NCBI RefSeq assembly: GCF_008122525.1
Contig: NZ_VSRV01000001.1
Span: 1,364,001 to 1,428,000 of the forward strand
Length of the DNA: 64,000 bases
Source: Marinomonas sp. IMCC 4694
GTDB lineage: Bacteria > Pseudomonadota > Gammaproteobacteria > Pseudomonadales > Marinomonadaceae
Reading direction: 5' to 3'
Shown here: one piece after another, positions 42,842 to 52,049 of the stretch
Position numbering within the stretch: position 1 is the first letter of the stretch
How the letters are laid out: each line of letters opens with the position of its first letter
Notes under the pieces: model-generated
The model's database searches: none
What the model saw: the letters and a program-made list of their open reading frames with translations, nothing else
Told to the model about the DNA's origin: nothing
Made by a program: the position numbers and the translations under genes

Positions 42842-43153
42842 TTAGATATACCAAGAGTAACTGGCGCCGCGTGGACAGCCGCGCGGTTCGTGATTGGGCA
42901 AATCAGGTCGAGTGCGTGGGTAATCGGTCTGTTGCGTTTCCCAAGTGATCAAGCCATCTTTCACATAAATTTTCCAGCTGCAAGAGCCGGTGCAATTCAC
43001 GCCGTGGGTGGAGCGCACAATTTTATCGTGCTGCCAGCGCTGGCGATAACCTTGCTCCCAGGTGCGATCTTCATTAGTGGTAACGCCATGCCCATCGGCA
43101 AAACTTTCTTGGCGTTTTTTTAAAAAACGTAATTTATCGAGAAGATGGCTCAT
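42842..43153 (-). pseudogene. narG: 5' fragment of narG (respiratory nitrate reductase alpha subunit)
   Basis: Encodes the first about 103 residues of NarG from the native start: MSHLLDKLRFLKKRQ, HDKIVRSTHGVNCTGSCSWK (the His/Cys ligands of the FS0 cluster) and NHEPRGCPRGASYSWY, then a stop where the roughly 1,250-residue protein should go on. The ribosome site (GGAG) is still present. The remaining narGHJI genes are absent from the window. It faces a truncated narX across a 575-bp gap. Confidence 0.92.
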
Positions 43154-43292
43154 TGCGTAACGGCTCCAAAAAGGCAAGCAAACTTTTATTCGTTTTTGAA
43201 CAAACTGCTTAGGGTTTACGATTGACGCTTCAATACTGCGCCAAAGTTTACACCACGGCTAGTCGAGTAAAAGCGGCTCTAAAAGCCCTTTC

Positions 43293-43308
43293 TACCACTT
43301 TGTGGGTA
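43293..43308. promoter_or_regulatory. NarL/NarP-like 7-2-7 site upstream of the narG fragment
   Basis: TACCACT-TT-GTGGGTA has the inverted heptamer layout (7-2-7) of NarL/NarP sites with about two mismatches to consensus, 140 bp upstream of the narG start. A single TACCCAT heptamer also lies at 43646-43652 before narX. These are likely regulatory remains of the nar promoter region. Confidence 0.4.
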
Positions 43309-43539
43309 GCTTTATTTTTAGTTAGTGAATTGATTTGTTTGAATTTTTGTATTTTTCTGTGTGTGTATGTCGAGTGCTTTAAGCGCCACTGGCGCGGAGG
43401 GAGTACTCCAAGAAATAGCCCACTGCGGTGGGGCAGCGGGCTTGTTTTCGCTATAGTGATAGGGGATCTTAGTGGTGCACCAGGGTCGTTAAAAATTCGT
43501 CATTATGTTCTTGGCCGCTACTATCACCCCACTGTGCGT

Positions 43540-43572
43540 GAAGCCCCGTCATTTAGGGCGGGGAGGATGTCA
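43540..43572 (+). mobile_element. Isolated right end of an IS200/IS605-type element
   Basis: The string GAAGCCCCGTCATTTAGGGC and the following GGGGAGGATGTCAA form the subterminal hairpin and end typical of IS200/IS605 (tnpB/IS1341-like) elements: a 7-bp stem CCCCGTC with its partner, then AGGATGTCAA. No tnpA or tnpB reading frame remains next to it. It lies between the narG and narX fragments, so it probably marks a past insertion tied to the break-up of the nar locus. Assigned from memory of the family's ends, not by search. Confidence 0.6.
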
Positions 43573-43728
43573 AGATACACGTTGCGCTCGGCGAGGTGGT
43601 TAAACGTTAAGACATCTCTTACGCTGACCAATGCAATGCATCAAAATGGGTAATGATGTGATAGGCCATGTGCACTAAGTGAATCCATTACCCCGGCGCA
43701 ACTTACTTAATTTAATAGCGATATTATT

Positions 43729-45144
43729 ATGAAATCTTTGGTCTATAAAAAATCGATTATCGTGCGTTTAAGCATTGCGCTGTCAGGCATAGTACTTTTA
43801 GGTATGAGTACCATGCTCATTTCTTATTGGTTGTCGGAACGCGCCGAAAATGATTCTCTGGCGATTAATGTCGCAGGTTCTCTGCGCGTGCAAACTATGC
43901 GTATGGGGTTGGTCGCGCTGCAAGAAACACCTAACACGGCAGAGTGGGTGAGTGCCTTAGGCAAGCTAGAGGCGACTTGGGCGCACTCGGTTTTCACCCC
44001 GTTTTTATATTCCAAACCGAATGTCAGTGACTTGTACCAAGCGGCATTTACCAATTGGCAAGACCAATTGTTGCCGAGCTTGCGTGAGCGGCAACAAAGC
44101 AAACAAAAACCCTCGCTGGCACAGATACAAGCTCAGCTTGACCGCCAAATCACGTTGCTTGATGTGATGGTCAACAGTATTCAAAAAGATGCCGAGCAAA
44201 AAGTACGCAGCTTTCGTATAGTGCAAATTGTTGCGCTGTTTGCCACCTTGTTAGTATCGGCCTTGGTGATGTATTTACTGAGGGTGAATGTAGGACAGCC
44301 GCTCAACCAATTAACTGCCATGGCTCAGCGTATCGCGCAGGGTGATTTTAATCACAAAATATACAGCCCTAATGATGATGAGTTAGGAGTATTGGCCAAC
44401 ACGTTTAATCTTATGAGTCACTCGATTGCTAATAATTACGACTCGATTGAGCAGCAGGTGAATGAAAAAACGCAAGCATTACAACAGTCTAATAATGCAC
44501 TGCAATTTTTATACGATACGGCCAAATTTATTATTGAATACAATCCGCAAGGCATTAACTACGACGAAATCATTTCACGCTTATCTACCACGACCGGCCT
44601 TGGCGATATTGAGTTGTGTTTAATGACCACCGAAGGCAGTCGCCCCTACTTACAGATAAAACCAGCCAGTGAAATTGATAAGTCGTTGTGCGCCAAGCAA
44701 AACTGCAGCAAGCGTATTTCAAGCCGTGGGTTGATCGAAATTACCCAAGGTGTGGCGATCTACCGTTTTCAATTAGTGCGTAACGAGCGCGATTACGGCC
44801 TGATTGTGTGCCGTGTCCCGGAGCATGCGTTGTTATCAGTGTGGCAAGAGCAGCTGATCCAATCCACTGTTGACCAATTGGCGATTGGCATGAGCCTTAA
44901 AACGGATGAAGATCAATCGTGTCGTTTAGCGATACTGCAAGAGCGCAACGCAATAGCCCGAGAGTTACATGATTCGCTGGCTCAAGCGTTATCTTATTTA
45001 AAAATACAGGTCACTCGGCTTAATCGCGCCATTGGCAGTGAAGATAAAGAAACGATGTACGATGTCGCGGGGGAGCTACGCGAAGGTTTAAATAATGCGT
45101 ACCGACAATTGTGTAATGGTCAAGTAATCCTGTGGGGTTTCTAA
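43729..45144 (+). pseudogene. narX: 3'-truncated narX (nitrate/nitrite sensor kinase)
   Basis: Contains transmembrane helix 1 (about 12-33), the periplasmic nitrate sensor with the P-box-like stretch SLAINVAGSLRVQTMRMGL, helix 2 (about 163-183), HAMP, a Cys-bearing central module (CAKQNCSKR) and the DHp helix with the phospho-His (ERNAIARELHDSLAQALSYL). It ends soon after REGLNNAYRQL with an unrelated tail (CNGQVILWGF), so the whole HATPase domain is missing. At 471 residues it is some 150 short of the family and cannot be a kinase. narL is also absent. Confidence 0.9.
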
Positions 45145-45308
45145 GTCACTCCCAGCCTTCCCAGAAGAATGTTTGTTGTATGGTTTTTTTGATTTTTTTA
45201 AAATGAGGGTATTTGAAGGGAGTGTGTTTGGGTCTTAGTCGCTTGCAGGGTGAATTTGCGATATTCTTATCGATATGTTTAAAATCCTTCAGAAGTGATC
45301 CTATTCGC

Positions 45309-46274
45309 ATGAGTAATAAGTCCGTTACGATTCATGAACTAGCCAGTTTAGCTGGTGTTTCTATAGCTTCGGTAAGTCGAGCATTAAATGGAAAGCCTGG
45401 CATTAGTGAAGCATTACGTGCACGAATTATATCTTTGAGTGAAGAGATTAATTACAAACCGAATGTCATGGCTCGTCAGCTAATCTCTGGGAAAACGCCA
45501 GTTGTGGCGCTGTGTATGCCGCCTTCTCCTTATGAATTTTCTGATAGACCTTATTTTGTTCATCTTTATCAAGCATTAACTTTATATTTGCATCGAAAGG
45601 GTTTAGTGCCCGTTTTATTTGCCTATGAAAATATTGAGGACGTGTTTTCACAGGCATGTTCAGCGATTTTATTGGGCGCTGCAGAAGATGATCGCCCTGA
45701 GATTTTTGATCGGCAAAAGTTCCCCTGCGTCACTTTAGAAACAGGAGTGGGTGCTTCTGTTGTCACTGATGAGGCAAATGGCATGTATAAACTTACGCAC
45801 TATTTGTTTAAAAAAGGTCGGAAAAACCTGCTTTTTTTAGGTGAGAATATCGACATCTCAACAAGTCAAGGGCGATTACGTGGTTATCGAAAAGCGGTTG
45901 CTGAACTAGGACTTCAAGAAAATTTTGATAATGTGCCTAGTCAAATTAGCTCTTCTCTAAGTGCTTATCGTCAGATGATGGGGCATTTCCAGTCCTCTGA
46001 GCCTTTCCCTTACGACGCTGTTGTTTGCGCAAATGATGAATTGGCGGTTGGTGTTATTCAAGCCGCAGAGGATGCTGGGTATAAAGTTCCTGAGGATATC
46101 TCTGTAACGGGTTTTGACGACCTTCCACGATTTTCTAATAAGATTACCACTATCCATCAAGACATTCCTAAGATTGCTGAAGCGGCTGTCAGTTTGCTAT
46201 CAGAGCAATTAGATGGGCTTCCTCCACGTGTTGTTGAAGTGATGACACGACTCGTTAGCCGAGAGAGCGCTTAA
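45309..46274 (+). CDS. LacI-family transcriptional regulator of thuAB
   Basis: 321 residues: N-terminal LacI helix-turn-helix and hinge (TIHELASLAGVSIASVSRAL, then YKPNVMARQL) and a periplasmic-binding-like sugar-sensing domain with GFDDLPRF near the end. The start (MSNKSVTIHEL) was chosen because upstream codons do not resemble the family. It lies 155 bp before thuA, whose promoter has two LacI-type operators, so it very probably controls that pair and may act on a sugar or sugar derivative. Confidence 0.92.
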   Translation: MSNKSVTIHELASLAGVSIASVSRALNGKPGISEALRARIISLSEEINYKPNVMARQLISGKTPVVALCMPPSPYEFSDRPYFVHLYQALTLYLHRKGLVPVLFAYENIEDVFSQACSAILLGAAEDDRPEIFDRQKFPCVTLETGVGASVVTDEANGMYKLTHYLFKKGRKNLLFLGENIDISTSQGRLRGYRKAVAELGLQENFDNVPSQISSSLSAYRQMMGHFQSSEPFPYDAVVCANDELAVGVIQAAEDAGYKVPEDISVTGFDDLPRFSNKITTIHQDIPKIAEAAVSLLSEQLDGLPPRVVEVMTRLVSRESA

Positions 46275-46357
46275 CGCTTCTTTTTCTAGCTACACCGCCT
46301 CTAATGCTTCAAAACTTGTTGTATTAATTTTTCCAAAAAAGGCTTTTATTTTTTTGA

Positions 46358-46391
46358 GTAAACGTTTAAGTTACGCTACGTAAACGTTTAC
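46358..46391 (+). promoter_or_regulatory. Two LacI-type operators upstream of thuA
   Basis: GTAAACGTTTAA (46358-46369) and the perfect palindrome GTAAACGTTTAC (46380-46391) are 22 bp apart centre to centre, about two helical turns. The AAACGTTT core is typical of LacI/GalR operators. They lie 39 bp before the thuA start. Confidence 0.85.
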
Positions 46392-46429
46392 TTTCTTTTC
46401 CATCATCAAAAAGTATCTAGGAGAAAAAA

Positions 46430-47209
46430 ATGACAATAAAAGTGACTGTGTGGGGGGAAAATGTCCATGAAAAAACCAATAAAGTGGTCGCTCGTATTTA
46501 CCCTAATGGTATGCATAGCTGCATTGCTGAGGGCTTGAATGAAGATCAGGATATTGAAGCAACCAGTGTGACTTTGCAGGATGAAGAGCATGGTCTTACC
46601 GAAGAAAAACTAGATAACACCGATGTTTTGCTTTGGTGGGGGCACGCTGCTCATGGTGATGTTGCGGATGAAATTGTTGACCGAGTTCAAAAACGTGTAC
46701 TCGAGGGGATGGGCTTATTAGTCCTTCACTCCGGTCATTATGCCAAAATATTTAAACGTTTAATGGGAACGACCTGTTCTCTAAAATGGCGTGAGGCTGG
46801 TGAACGTGAACGACTCTGGGTAGTTAATCCTGGTCATCCTATTGTTCAAGGCGTGGGAGACTATATTGAGTTACCTCATACTGAAATGTATGGCGAACCG
46901 TTTGCTGTACCAAACCCAGATGAAGTTATTTTCATCAGTGCATTTGAGGGCGGGGAAGTATTCCGTTCAGGTCTTGTCTATCGGCGTGGTAATGGCAAAA
47001 TATTTTATTTCCGTCCGGGCCATGAAACCTACCCTATTTACTATGATGACAAGGTGAAACGTGTCTTAAAAAATGCGGTGAAATGGTCACAGCCTGAGGG
47101 TAGCCGTTGGATCGACTCATGTCCTTGCGTCCCGGCTGATCAGGCTCCAAACCCTATTGAAGTGAAAGGCGAAGGTTTGCATAAGTCTGGTGAAGAGGGC
47201 TTTAAATAA
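46430..47209 (+). CDS. thuA: ThuA-domain protein, 259 aa
   Basis: A class I glutamine-amidotransferase-like ThuA domain across the whole protein: VTVWGENVHEK at the start, DVLLWWGHAAHGDV, GLLVLHSGHYAKIFK and FYFRPGHETYP near the end. In rhizobia ThuA works with ThuB on trehalose/disaccharide oxidation to 3-keto sugars. It is preceded by AGGAG and by LacI operators and overlaps the next gene by one base (TAATG). The gene symbol reflects family and neighbourhood; the true sugar is unknown. Confidence 0.8.
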   Translation: MTIKVTVWGENVHEKTNKVVARIYPNGMHSCIAEGLNEDQDIEATSVTLQDEEHGLTEEKLDNTDVLLWWGHAAHGDVADEIVDRVQKRVLEGMGLLVLHSGHYAKIFKRLMGTTCSLKWREAGERERLWVVNPGHPIVQGVGDYIELPHTEMYGEPFAVPNPDEVIFISAFEGGEVFRSGLVYRRGNGKIFYFRPGHETYPIYYDDKVKRVLKNAVKWSQPEGSRWIDSCPCVPADQAPNPIEVKGEGLHKSGEEGFK

Positions 47210-48258
47210 TGATTCGTATCGGCATTATTGGGACTGGCGGTATGGCGCGAGTTCACGCAGAAGAGTTTTCAAAAATAGCCAGTTGCGAAGTGGTCGCAGC
47301 ATGCGATTTAAATGCTTCGCGCCTTGCAAGCTTTGTTGAGGCTCATAATATTCCTTATGCCTTTGGATCGGTAGAGGCTCTACTTAGCAGCGGTCAGGTG
47401 GACGCCGTCTCTATTGTGACACCGGATCCATTTCACAAAGATCTATCGATTCAAGCTCTGGAAGCGGGAATGCACGTGTTATGTGAAAAACCATTAGCAC
47501 TTAATGCATCGGATGCCAAAGAAATGGCTGACGCTGCAAAAAAAGCACAGTGCATAAATATGGTTAATTTGAGTTATCGAAATGCTCATTCATTACAAAA
47601 AGCACGTGAGCTTATTGCAATGGGACGTATCGGCAATATTCGTCATGTAGAAGCCAGTTATTTACAGAGTTGGTTGGTATCGCCTAAATGGGGGGATTGG
47701 AAGACCGAAGACACTTGGTTATGGCGGCTATCCAGTGCACACGGTAGTAAGGGGGTGTTGGGTGATGTGGGCGTTCACATACTGGACTTTGTTCGTTTTC
47801 CTGTTGGCGAGTTCGCAAGTGTACACTGTACTCTCACGACCTTTGATAAAGCTGAAAATAATCAGATTGGTGAATACCATCTCGATGCCAACGATAGCGC
47901 ATTGATCACCGCTCGAATGCAAAATGGGGCTATGGCGTCTATTCATGCTTCTCGTTGGGCGTCGGGAAATCTTAATGATTTAAGGTTGGTTGTGCATGGC
48001 GATAAAGGTGCAGTGAAAGTGTCATTAAAGCTGGATCAGGAATGGAATCAACTAGAAGTATGCTTGGATGAAGATGTGATTGATGGCGTTTGGAAAACCA
48101 TAAAATGCCAAAGCACGCCCAATATCTACCAACGTTTTGTCAGCAGTATTTTGTCGGGTAATCAAGAACAACCCGATTTTGATGCTGGGTTGCAGGTACA
48201 AAAAGTGCTGGATGCCTGCGAGCAATCCGATCAGTTGGATCAGACAGTGCAACTTTAG
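47209..48258 (+). CDS. Gfo/Idh/MocA-family oxidoreductase (ThuB-like)
   Basis: 349 residues with an N-terminal NAD(P) Rossmann motif (GIIGTGGMARVHAEEF), the family EKP motif (HVLCEKPLALNASDA) and a C-terminal alpha/beta substrate domain. It probably dehydrogenates a sugar or polyol. It is translationally coupled to thuA, so they act together. Just past its stop an AGGAG and an 11-codon ORF (48270-48305) look like the stub of a lost downstream gene; no sugar transporter follows. Confidence 0.85.
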   Translation: MIRIGIIGTGGMARVHAEEFSKIASCEVVAACDLNASRLASFVEAHNIPYAFGSVEALLSSGQVDAVSIVTPDPFHKDLSIQALEAGMHVLCEKPLALNASDAKEMADAAKKAQCINMVNLSYRNAHSLQKARELIAMGRIGNIRHVEASYLQSWLVSPKWGDWKTEDTWLWRLSSAHGSKGVLGDVGVHILDFVRFPVGEFASVHCTLTTFDKAENNQIGEYHLDANDSALITARMQNGAMASIHASRWASGNLNDLRLVVHGDKGAVKVSLKLDQEWNQLEVCLDEDVIDGVWKTIKCQSTPNIYQRFVSSILSGNQEQPDFDAGLQVQKVLDACEQSDQLDQTVQL

Positions 48259-48431
48259 GAGAGTGTTGGATGGCTATATTACATAGGGAAGTGCTGACCT
48301 CGTAGCAGAAGCACGTTTTGCTTTTATTCGATTTTCATTGGGATTAAAGGGGGGGGTAATTTATCCCTATAAATAAGAGGAATTAGGTTACTATATAAAA
48401 TATTGGCCATTTCTTTTGTAGGCACTTCCTT

Positions 48432-50036
48432 ATGAATGCTATGTATGTAGTTTTAACGTTTATTGGCATGTTTGCTTTGGTTGCCAGCCTTCAGCCTACC
48501 TATGATATTTGCAACCGTGATAAACATTTGGGTTGGCGTGTTTTATTCTTTCTCATTGTGTTGTTTATTCTGGGTTATGGTGGTTTTGCTTATTTTCAGC
48601 TGACGAATTCCATTGTTGAAATAATTGACGTGACCATGTCTTTTATTTTATTTGGCGGTGGTGCTTTTGTTTTGATTGTTAGCTTGTTAAGTCAGCGCAG
48701 TATTCAAGAGTTGGAACAAAGCGTGATTGATGAAAGGTATAACGCTTTACATGACAGTTTAACGGGTCTGGCAAACCGTAAAAACCTGATTGAATTTATG
48801 GATTCTTCTGTCAGCAAGTCGTCGCCGTTTTCATTGTTATCAATAGATTTGAATAATTTTAAACAGGTCAATGATGCGTTGGGGCATTATTATGGCGATC
48901 AACTGTTGGTTGCTGTGTCAGAACGGTTCAACGAGGTTCTGCCAAGTGATGTGTTTGTATCCCGTATGGGGGGAGACGAGTTTGCTTTGGTGATGAACAC
49001 GGTCGATGGAGCTGATGTGATTGCGTTAGTGGGGCTGTTGCATGAATCGTTTAAGGTGCCATTTCATATTACTGGGTACGATGTCAGTGTTTTTTTGAGT
49101 CTTGGTGTGAGTAGTTTTCCCCATCACTCAAGCAATACGGATGTGCTTCTTAAGCAAGCCGATATCGCCATGTATGAATCCAAAAATAATCATAAAAACT
49201 ACGTTTTTTATACAGATGAACTGGATAAAGGGGGAAGTGAAAAGTTAATTTTATCTTCTCGCATTAAAAAGGCGTTAGATAACGAAGAGTTTAGACTTTT
49301 TTATCAACCTATTGTAAACGGCGATGGCAGTATTTATGGGGCAGAGGCGCTGATCCGCTGGCCGCAGGAAGATGGAAGTTATATTTCTCCTGAAAAATTT
49401 ATTGGTATTGCGGAGCAGAGTGTTTTAATTGGAAAATTATCACATTGGGTGATTAACAAGGCGTTTTCTGATTTGCAAATTATGAAGAAGAAGGGCTTTA
49501 CGGGCTGTTTGCATGTGAACTTATCCGCGCAAGATCTGCAGACGAATGCTTTATATGAACTCGCTTCTGAGCTGATAGAAAGAGACCCTTTGTGTATTCA
49601 TCAGATGATTTTTGAAATCACAGAAAATGCGATGCTAAAAGACTTGTACGCAGGCAAAAAAATGATGCTGCGCCTTAACGAGATTGGTTTTAAATTTAGT
49701 ATTGATGATTTTGGCACTGGCTTTTCTTCTTTGTCTTTGTTGCGTGATTTACCGATAACACAAATAAAAATAGACCGTTCTTTTGTTATGAATATGACTG
49801 TCAGCTCAGTGAATCATGCGATTGTTAAATCAACCTTATTTTTGGCGAAGAATCTACATTGCAGTGTGGTTGCTGAGGGTGTTGAGGACCATCAGACCGG
49901 TCAAGAGCTGAAAAACTTAGAGTGCAATCATCTTCAAGGGTATCATTTTAGCCGAGCGGTGCCGTTATCAAGCTTTGTGGGTAGTTTTGTCGAGAGCACA
50001 CTGCTCGATACCGGTGTTGTTTCTAGCGCGCCTTGA
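48432..50036 (+). CDS. Membrane GGDEF-EAL protein, 534 aa
   Basis: Three N-terminal transmembrane helices (about 5-20, 35-55 and 66-88) lead directly into a GGDEF domain with canonical MGGDEF and an EAL domain with EALIRW, VNLSAQDL, EITENAM, IDDFGTGFSS and AEGVED. All catalytic signatures are present, so it may make and break c-di-GMP. There is no recognised extracytoplasmic sensor. It stands alone with its own terminator. It could influence the giant adhesin through c-di-GMP, but no genetic link is visible. Confidence 0.92.
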   Translation: MNAMYVVLTFIGMFALVASLQPTYDICNRDKHLGWRVLFFLIVLFILGYGGFAYFQLTNSIVEIIDVTMSFILFGGGAFVLIVSLLSQRSIQELEQSVIDERYNALHDSLTGLANRKNLIEFMDSSVSKSSPFSLLSIDLNNFKQVNDALGHYYGDQLLVAVSERFNEVLPSDVFVSRMGGDEFALVMNTVDGADVIALVGLLHESFKVPFHITGYDVSVFLSLGVSSFPHHSSNTDVLLKQADIAMYESKNNHKNYVFYTDELDKGGSEKLILSSRIKKALDNEEFRLFYQPIVNGDGSIYGAEALIRWPQEDGSYISPEKFIGIAEQSVLIGKLSHWVINKAFSDLQIMKKKGFTGCLHVNLSAQDLQTNALYELASELIERDPLCIHQMIFEITENAMLKDLYAGKKMMLRLNEIGFKFSIDDFGTGFSSLSLLRDLPITQIKIDRSFVMNMTVSSVNHAIVKSTLFLAKNLHCSVVAEGVEDHQTGQELKNLECNHLQGYHFSRAVPLSSFVGSFVESTLLDTGVVSSAP

Positions 50037-50044
50037 ATTGAAAA

Positions 50045-50081
50045 GCTGCTTGTAATCATACAAAGCAGCCATTTTGTTTTC
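50045..50081 (+). terminator. Terminator after the GGDEF-EAL gene
   Basis: GCTGCTTGTA pairs with TACAAAGCAGC (one bulged A), followed by CATTTTGTTTT; 9 bp past the stop. It also lies in the gap before the convergent hpxO end. Confidence 0.75.
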
Positions 50082-50107
50082 TACGTGTTTTTTGGTTTGA
50101 AAACGCC

Positions 50108-51262
50108 TTACGCCAATGGTCCACCCATAATGGTGTGGTGGAGTCCCGCGATGATGTTGTCGCCTTTTTCTGTTTTCAGTTCATCGTACCAAGCCTGAGT
50201 TTCCTCCATATTTTTGCCATGTGTGACGTCGCAGCGTTTACGGGCTTTTAATACTAAGTCTTTAACACGGAAGTGGCGTTTTTCTTCATAGTTTTTAAGT
50301 GCCGTTTCTATGTGTTGGCTGGCCGCGAAGCATTGACCCAAGACGACGGCGTCTTCTAAAGCGGAGCAACCGCCTTGGCCGATGTCTGGCGTAGTGCTGT
50401 GAGCAGAATCTCCCAATAAGGCAATTTTGCCTTTTACTAGCGTGTCGAAAGGATCGATATCGTGAATCTCAATTCGATTCGTGGTGTCTGGATCGATCGA
50501 ATCGATCAAAATTTGGACAGGCGTTGACCAACCCTTAAAATACCCTTTTAGATCGGCTTGCACCGTTTCTCTGTTTTCTTTTAAGCCGGTTGGTAGCGGC
50601 ACATCAAAAAAGAAATAGAAACGACCATCGGCAATGGGCATGACGGAAACACGTTTGCCTTCTGCCACATACGTTGTCCATTGGTCTTTAGGGGCGATGT
50701 CTTCGTTAATGTCCACTAGACCATTCCAGTTCACATAGCCTGCGTAGCGTCGGTCGGTTTGAAAACCAATGACATGCTCCCGCACTACGGAACGTGCACC
50801 GTCTGCGGCGATCATCATGTCGCCTGTTGCCGTGCTACCATCGGTAAAGTAAGCCGTGACGCCATGTTCGTTTTGTTCAACTTTTTCTAGGCGTTTACCA
50901 AACTGAATGTTGTCTTTGCCCCAATGGTCAATCATTTGGCTCTGTAAGTCGGCCCGTGATACGGGGCAAGGGCGTTCGCCGACAGATTTTACTAATGGTG
51001 CTAGGCTGAATTGCGTCATGACGGAGCCGCTCATGCCGTCGTGGTAAGCCATGTTGTGCATCGGGCCACCTAGGGCATCCATGATGTCGCCCATTCCCAA
51101 ATGATTCATGCATTTCACGCCATTTGACCAAATAGACAAAGCGGCGCCTACGGGCTTTATTTCTTTAACCGCTTCAAAAATATCGCATTCGATGCCTTGT
51201 TGCTTTAATGCGGCGGCGGCTGACATTCCACCGATACCCGCGCCTATAATTACTGCTTTCAT
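50108..51262 (-). CDS. hpxO: FAD-dependent urate hydroxylase HpxO
   Basis: Oxidises urate to 5-hydroxyisourate with NADH and O2. The 384-residue flavoprotein closely follows the Klebsiella HpxO pattern: GAGIGG at 7-12, EAVKEIKPVGAA, HLGMGDIM, FSLAPL, CPVSRADLQ, YAGYVNWNGLV, QWTTYV and GDSAHSTTPDIGQGG (FAD). AGGAAA precedes the start. It is the first committed step of urate breakdown here, with uraH upstream on the same strand (254 bp gap) and uraD divergent from uraH. A GAAACAAATGG motif in its promoter resembles the paired motif at uraH/uraD. Confidence 0.93.
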   Translation of the reverse strand: MKAVIIGAGIGGMSAAAALKQQGIECDIFEAVKEIKPVGAALSIWSNGVKCMNHLGMGDIMDALGGPMHNMAYHDGMSGSVMTQFSLAPLVKSVGERPCPVSRADLQSQMIDHWGKDNIQFGKRLEKVEQNEHGVTAYFTDGSTATGDMMIAADGARSVVREHVIGFQTDRRYAGYVNWNGLVDINEDIAPKDQWTTYVAEGKRVSVMPIADGRFYFFFDVPLPTGLKENRETVQADLKGYFKGWSTPVQILIDSIDPDTTNRIEIHDIDPFDTLVKGKIALLGDSAHSTTPDIGQGGCSALEDAVVLGQCFAASQHIETALKNYEEKRHFRVKDLVLKARKRCDVTHGKNMEETQAWYDELKTEKGDNIIAGLHHTIMGGPLA

Positions 51263-51336
51263 GGTGTGTTTCCTCTGATGTTTGAGATGATTTGTTGAGA
51301 TGACTTAAAGCAGGACATTCGCAAGTTATATGCCAT

Positions 51337-51347
51337 GAAACAAATGG
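51337..51347. promoter_or_regulatory. Operator-like motif upstream of hpxO
   Basis: GAAACAAATGG, one base different from GAAACATATGG found twice between uraH and uraD. It is 75 bp before the hpxO start. Candidate site for a shared purine-responsive regulator not encoded in the window. Confidence 0.4.
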
Positions 51348-51516
51348 ATCTTAAAAATAAATTGTGAAACCTTTGTTTTAGAGGCGTACAGAAAAATGAA
51401 CCCAAAGCCAAAGCACGCAAGGTGTGGTGTGCTATTTTGGCTCTGAGTGAAAAGCATGTTTTAACGTGGTGCGTTGTGATAAATCTTGGTGCGCTTTATG
51501 CAGTTTTTTTGAGCGC

Positions 51517-51897
51517 TTAGCTGCCTCGGTAGGTGCTGTATGAGTAGGGCGAAACCAGCAAAGGAATATGATAATGCGCGTCTGAGTCGCTGATTCCAAA
51601 TCGGATGACCACGACGTTCAAAAATTCAGGAACTTGCTCTTTGTCGTTGTTGTCTTTAATGGCTGAAGTCGAGTGTTTGGCGAAATACTCGTCAATTAAG
51701 AATTCCAGCTCGTATACGCCCGTTCTAAAGTCGTCTGCTTGCAGCAAAGGCTCATTGCAGCGGCCATCTTCATTTGACACTGTGCTGTGAAGGCGTTGTC
51801 GTTGCCCGTCACTGGTGTGTTGGTAAAGGTGTATGGTGACCCCTGAAGCAGCGACCCCTCGGGTGGTGTCTAAAATGTGGGTGGTTAAATAGCCCAT
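51517..51897 (-). CDS. uraH: 5-Hydroxyisourate hydrolase (transthyretin-like)
   Basis: Hydrolyses 5-hydroxyisourate to OHCU, the second step after HpxO. 126 residues, normal size, with His7 in YLTTHILDTTRG and the C-terminal signature YHIPLLVSPYSYSTYRGS, which carries the catalytic Tyr-Arg-Gly-Ser end. There is no signal peptide, so it is cytoplasmic. It is divergent from uraD across 152 bp. Confidence 0.95.
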   Translation of the reverse strand: MGYLTTHILDTTRGVAASGVTIHLYQHTSDGQRQRLHSTVSNEDGRCNEPLLQADDFRTGVYELEFLIDEYFAKHSTSAIKDNNDKEQVPEFLNVVVIRFGISDSDAHYHIPLLVSPYSYSTYRGS

Positions 51898-51930
51898 GTT
51901 ATTTCCTTGATTGGTTTTGAAAAGATTGTT

Positions 51931-51962
51931 CCATATGTTTCAATAAATGTGCCATATGTTTC
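51931..51962. promoter_or_regulatory. Paired operator-like repeats between uraH and uraD
   Basis: CCATATGTTTC occurs at 51931-51941 and 51952-51962, exactly 21 bp apart (two helical turns), in the shared divergent promoter. It is a likely operator for coordinated control of urate genes. Confidence 0.55.
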
Positions 51963-52049
51963 TATTGTGGTCTTTGGCGAGTTGAATGAATAAAATAGTA
52001 AACAGCTTTTTATCGTTTTACCAAAAAACTTAGAATTTGGAGTCTGATT

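Noticed and set aside
42811..42847. Integron attC-like site (GCTTAAC ... GTTAGAT) near parD
   Set aside because: Core-like heptamers are present but only 37 bp apart in total, shorter than known attC sites, and no integrase or second site fits.
43222..43653. 143-residue ORF between the narG and narX fragments
   Set aside because: No family resemblance, no good ribosome site, and it runs through the IS200/IS605-type end and the nar promoter remains.
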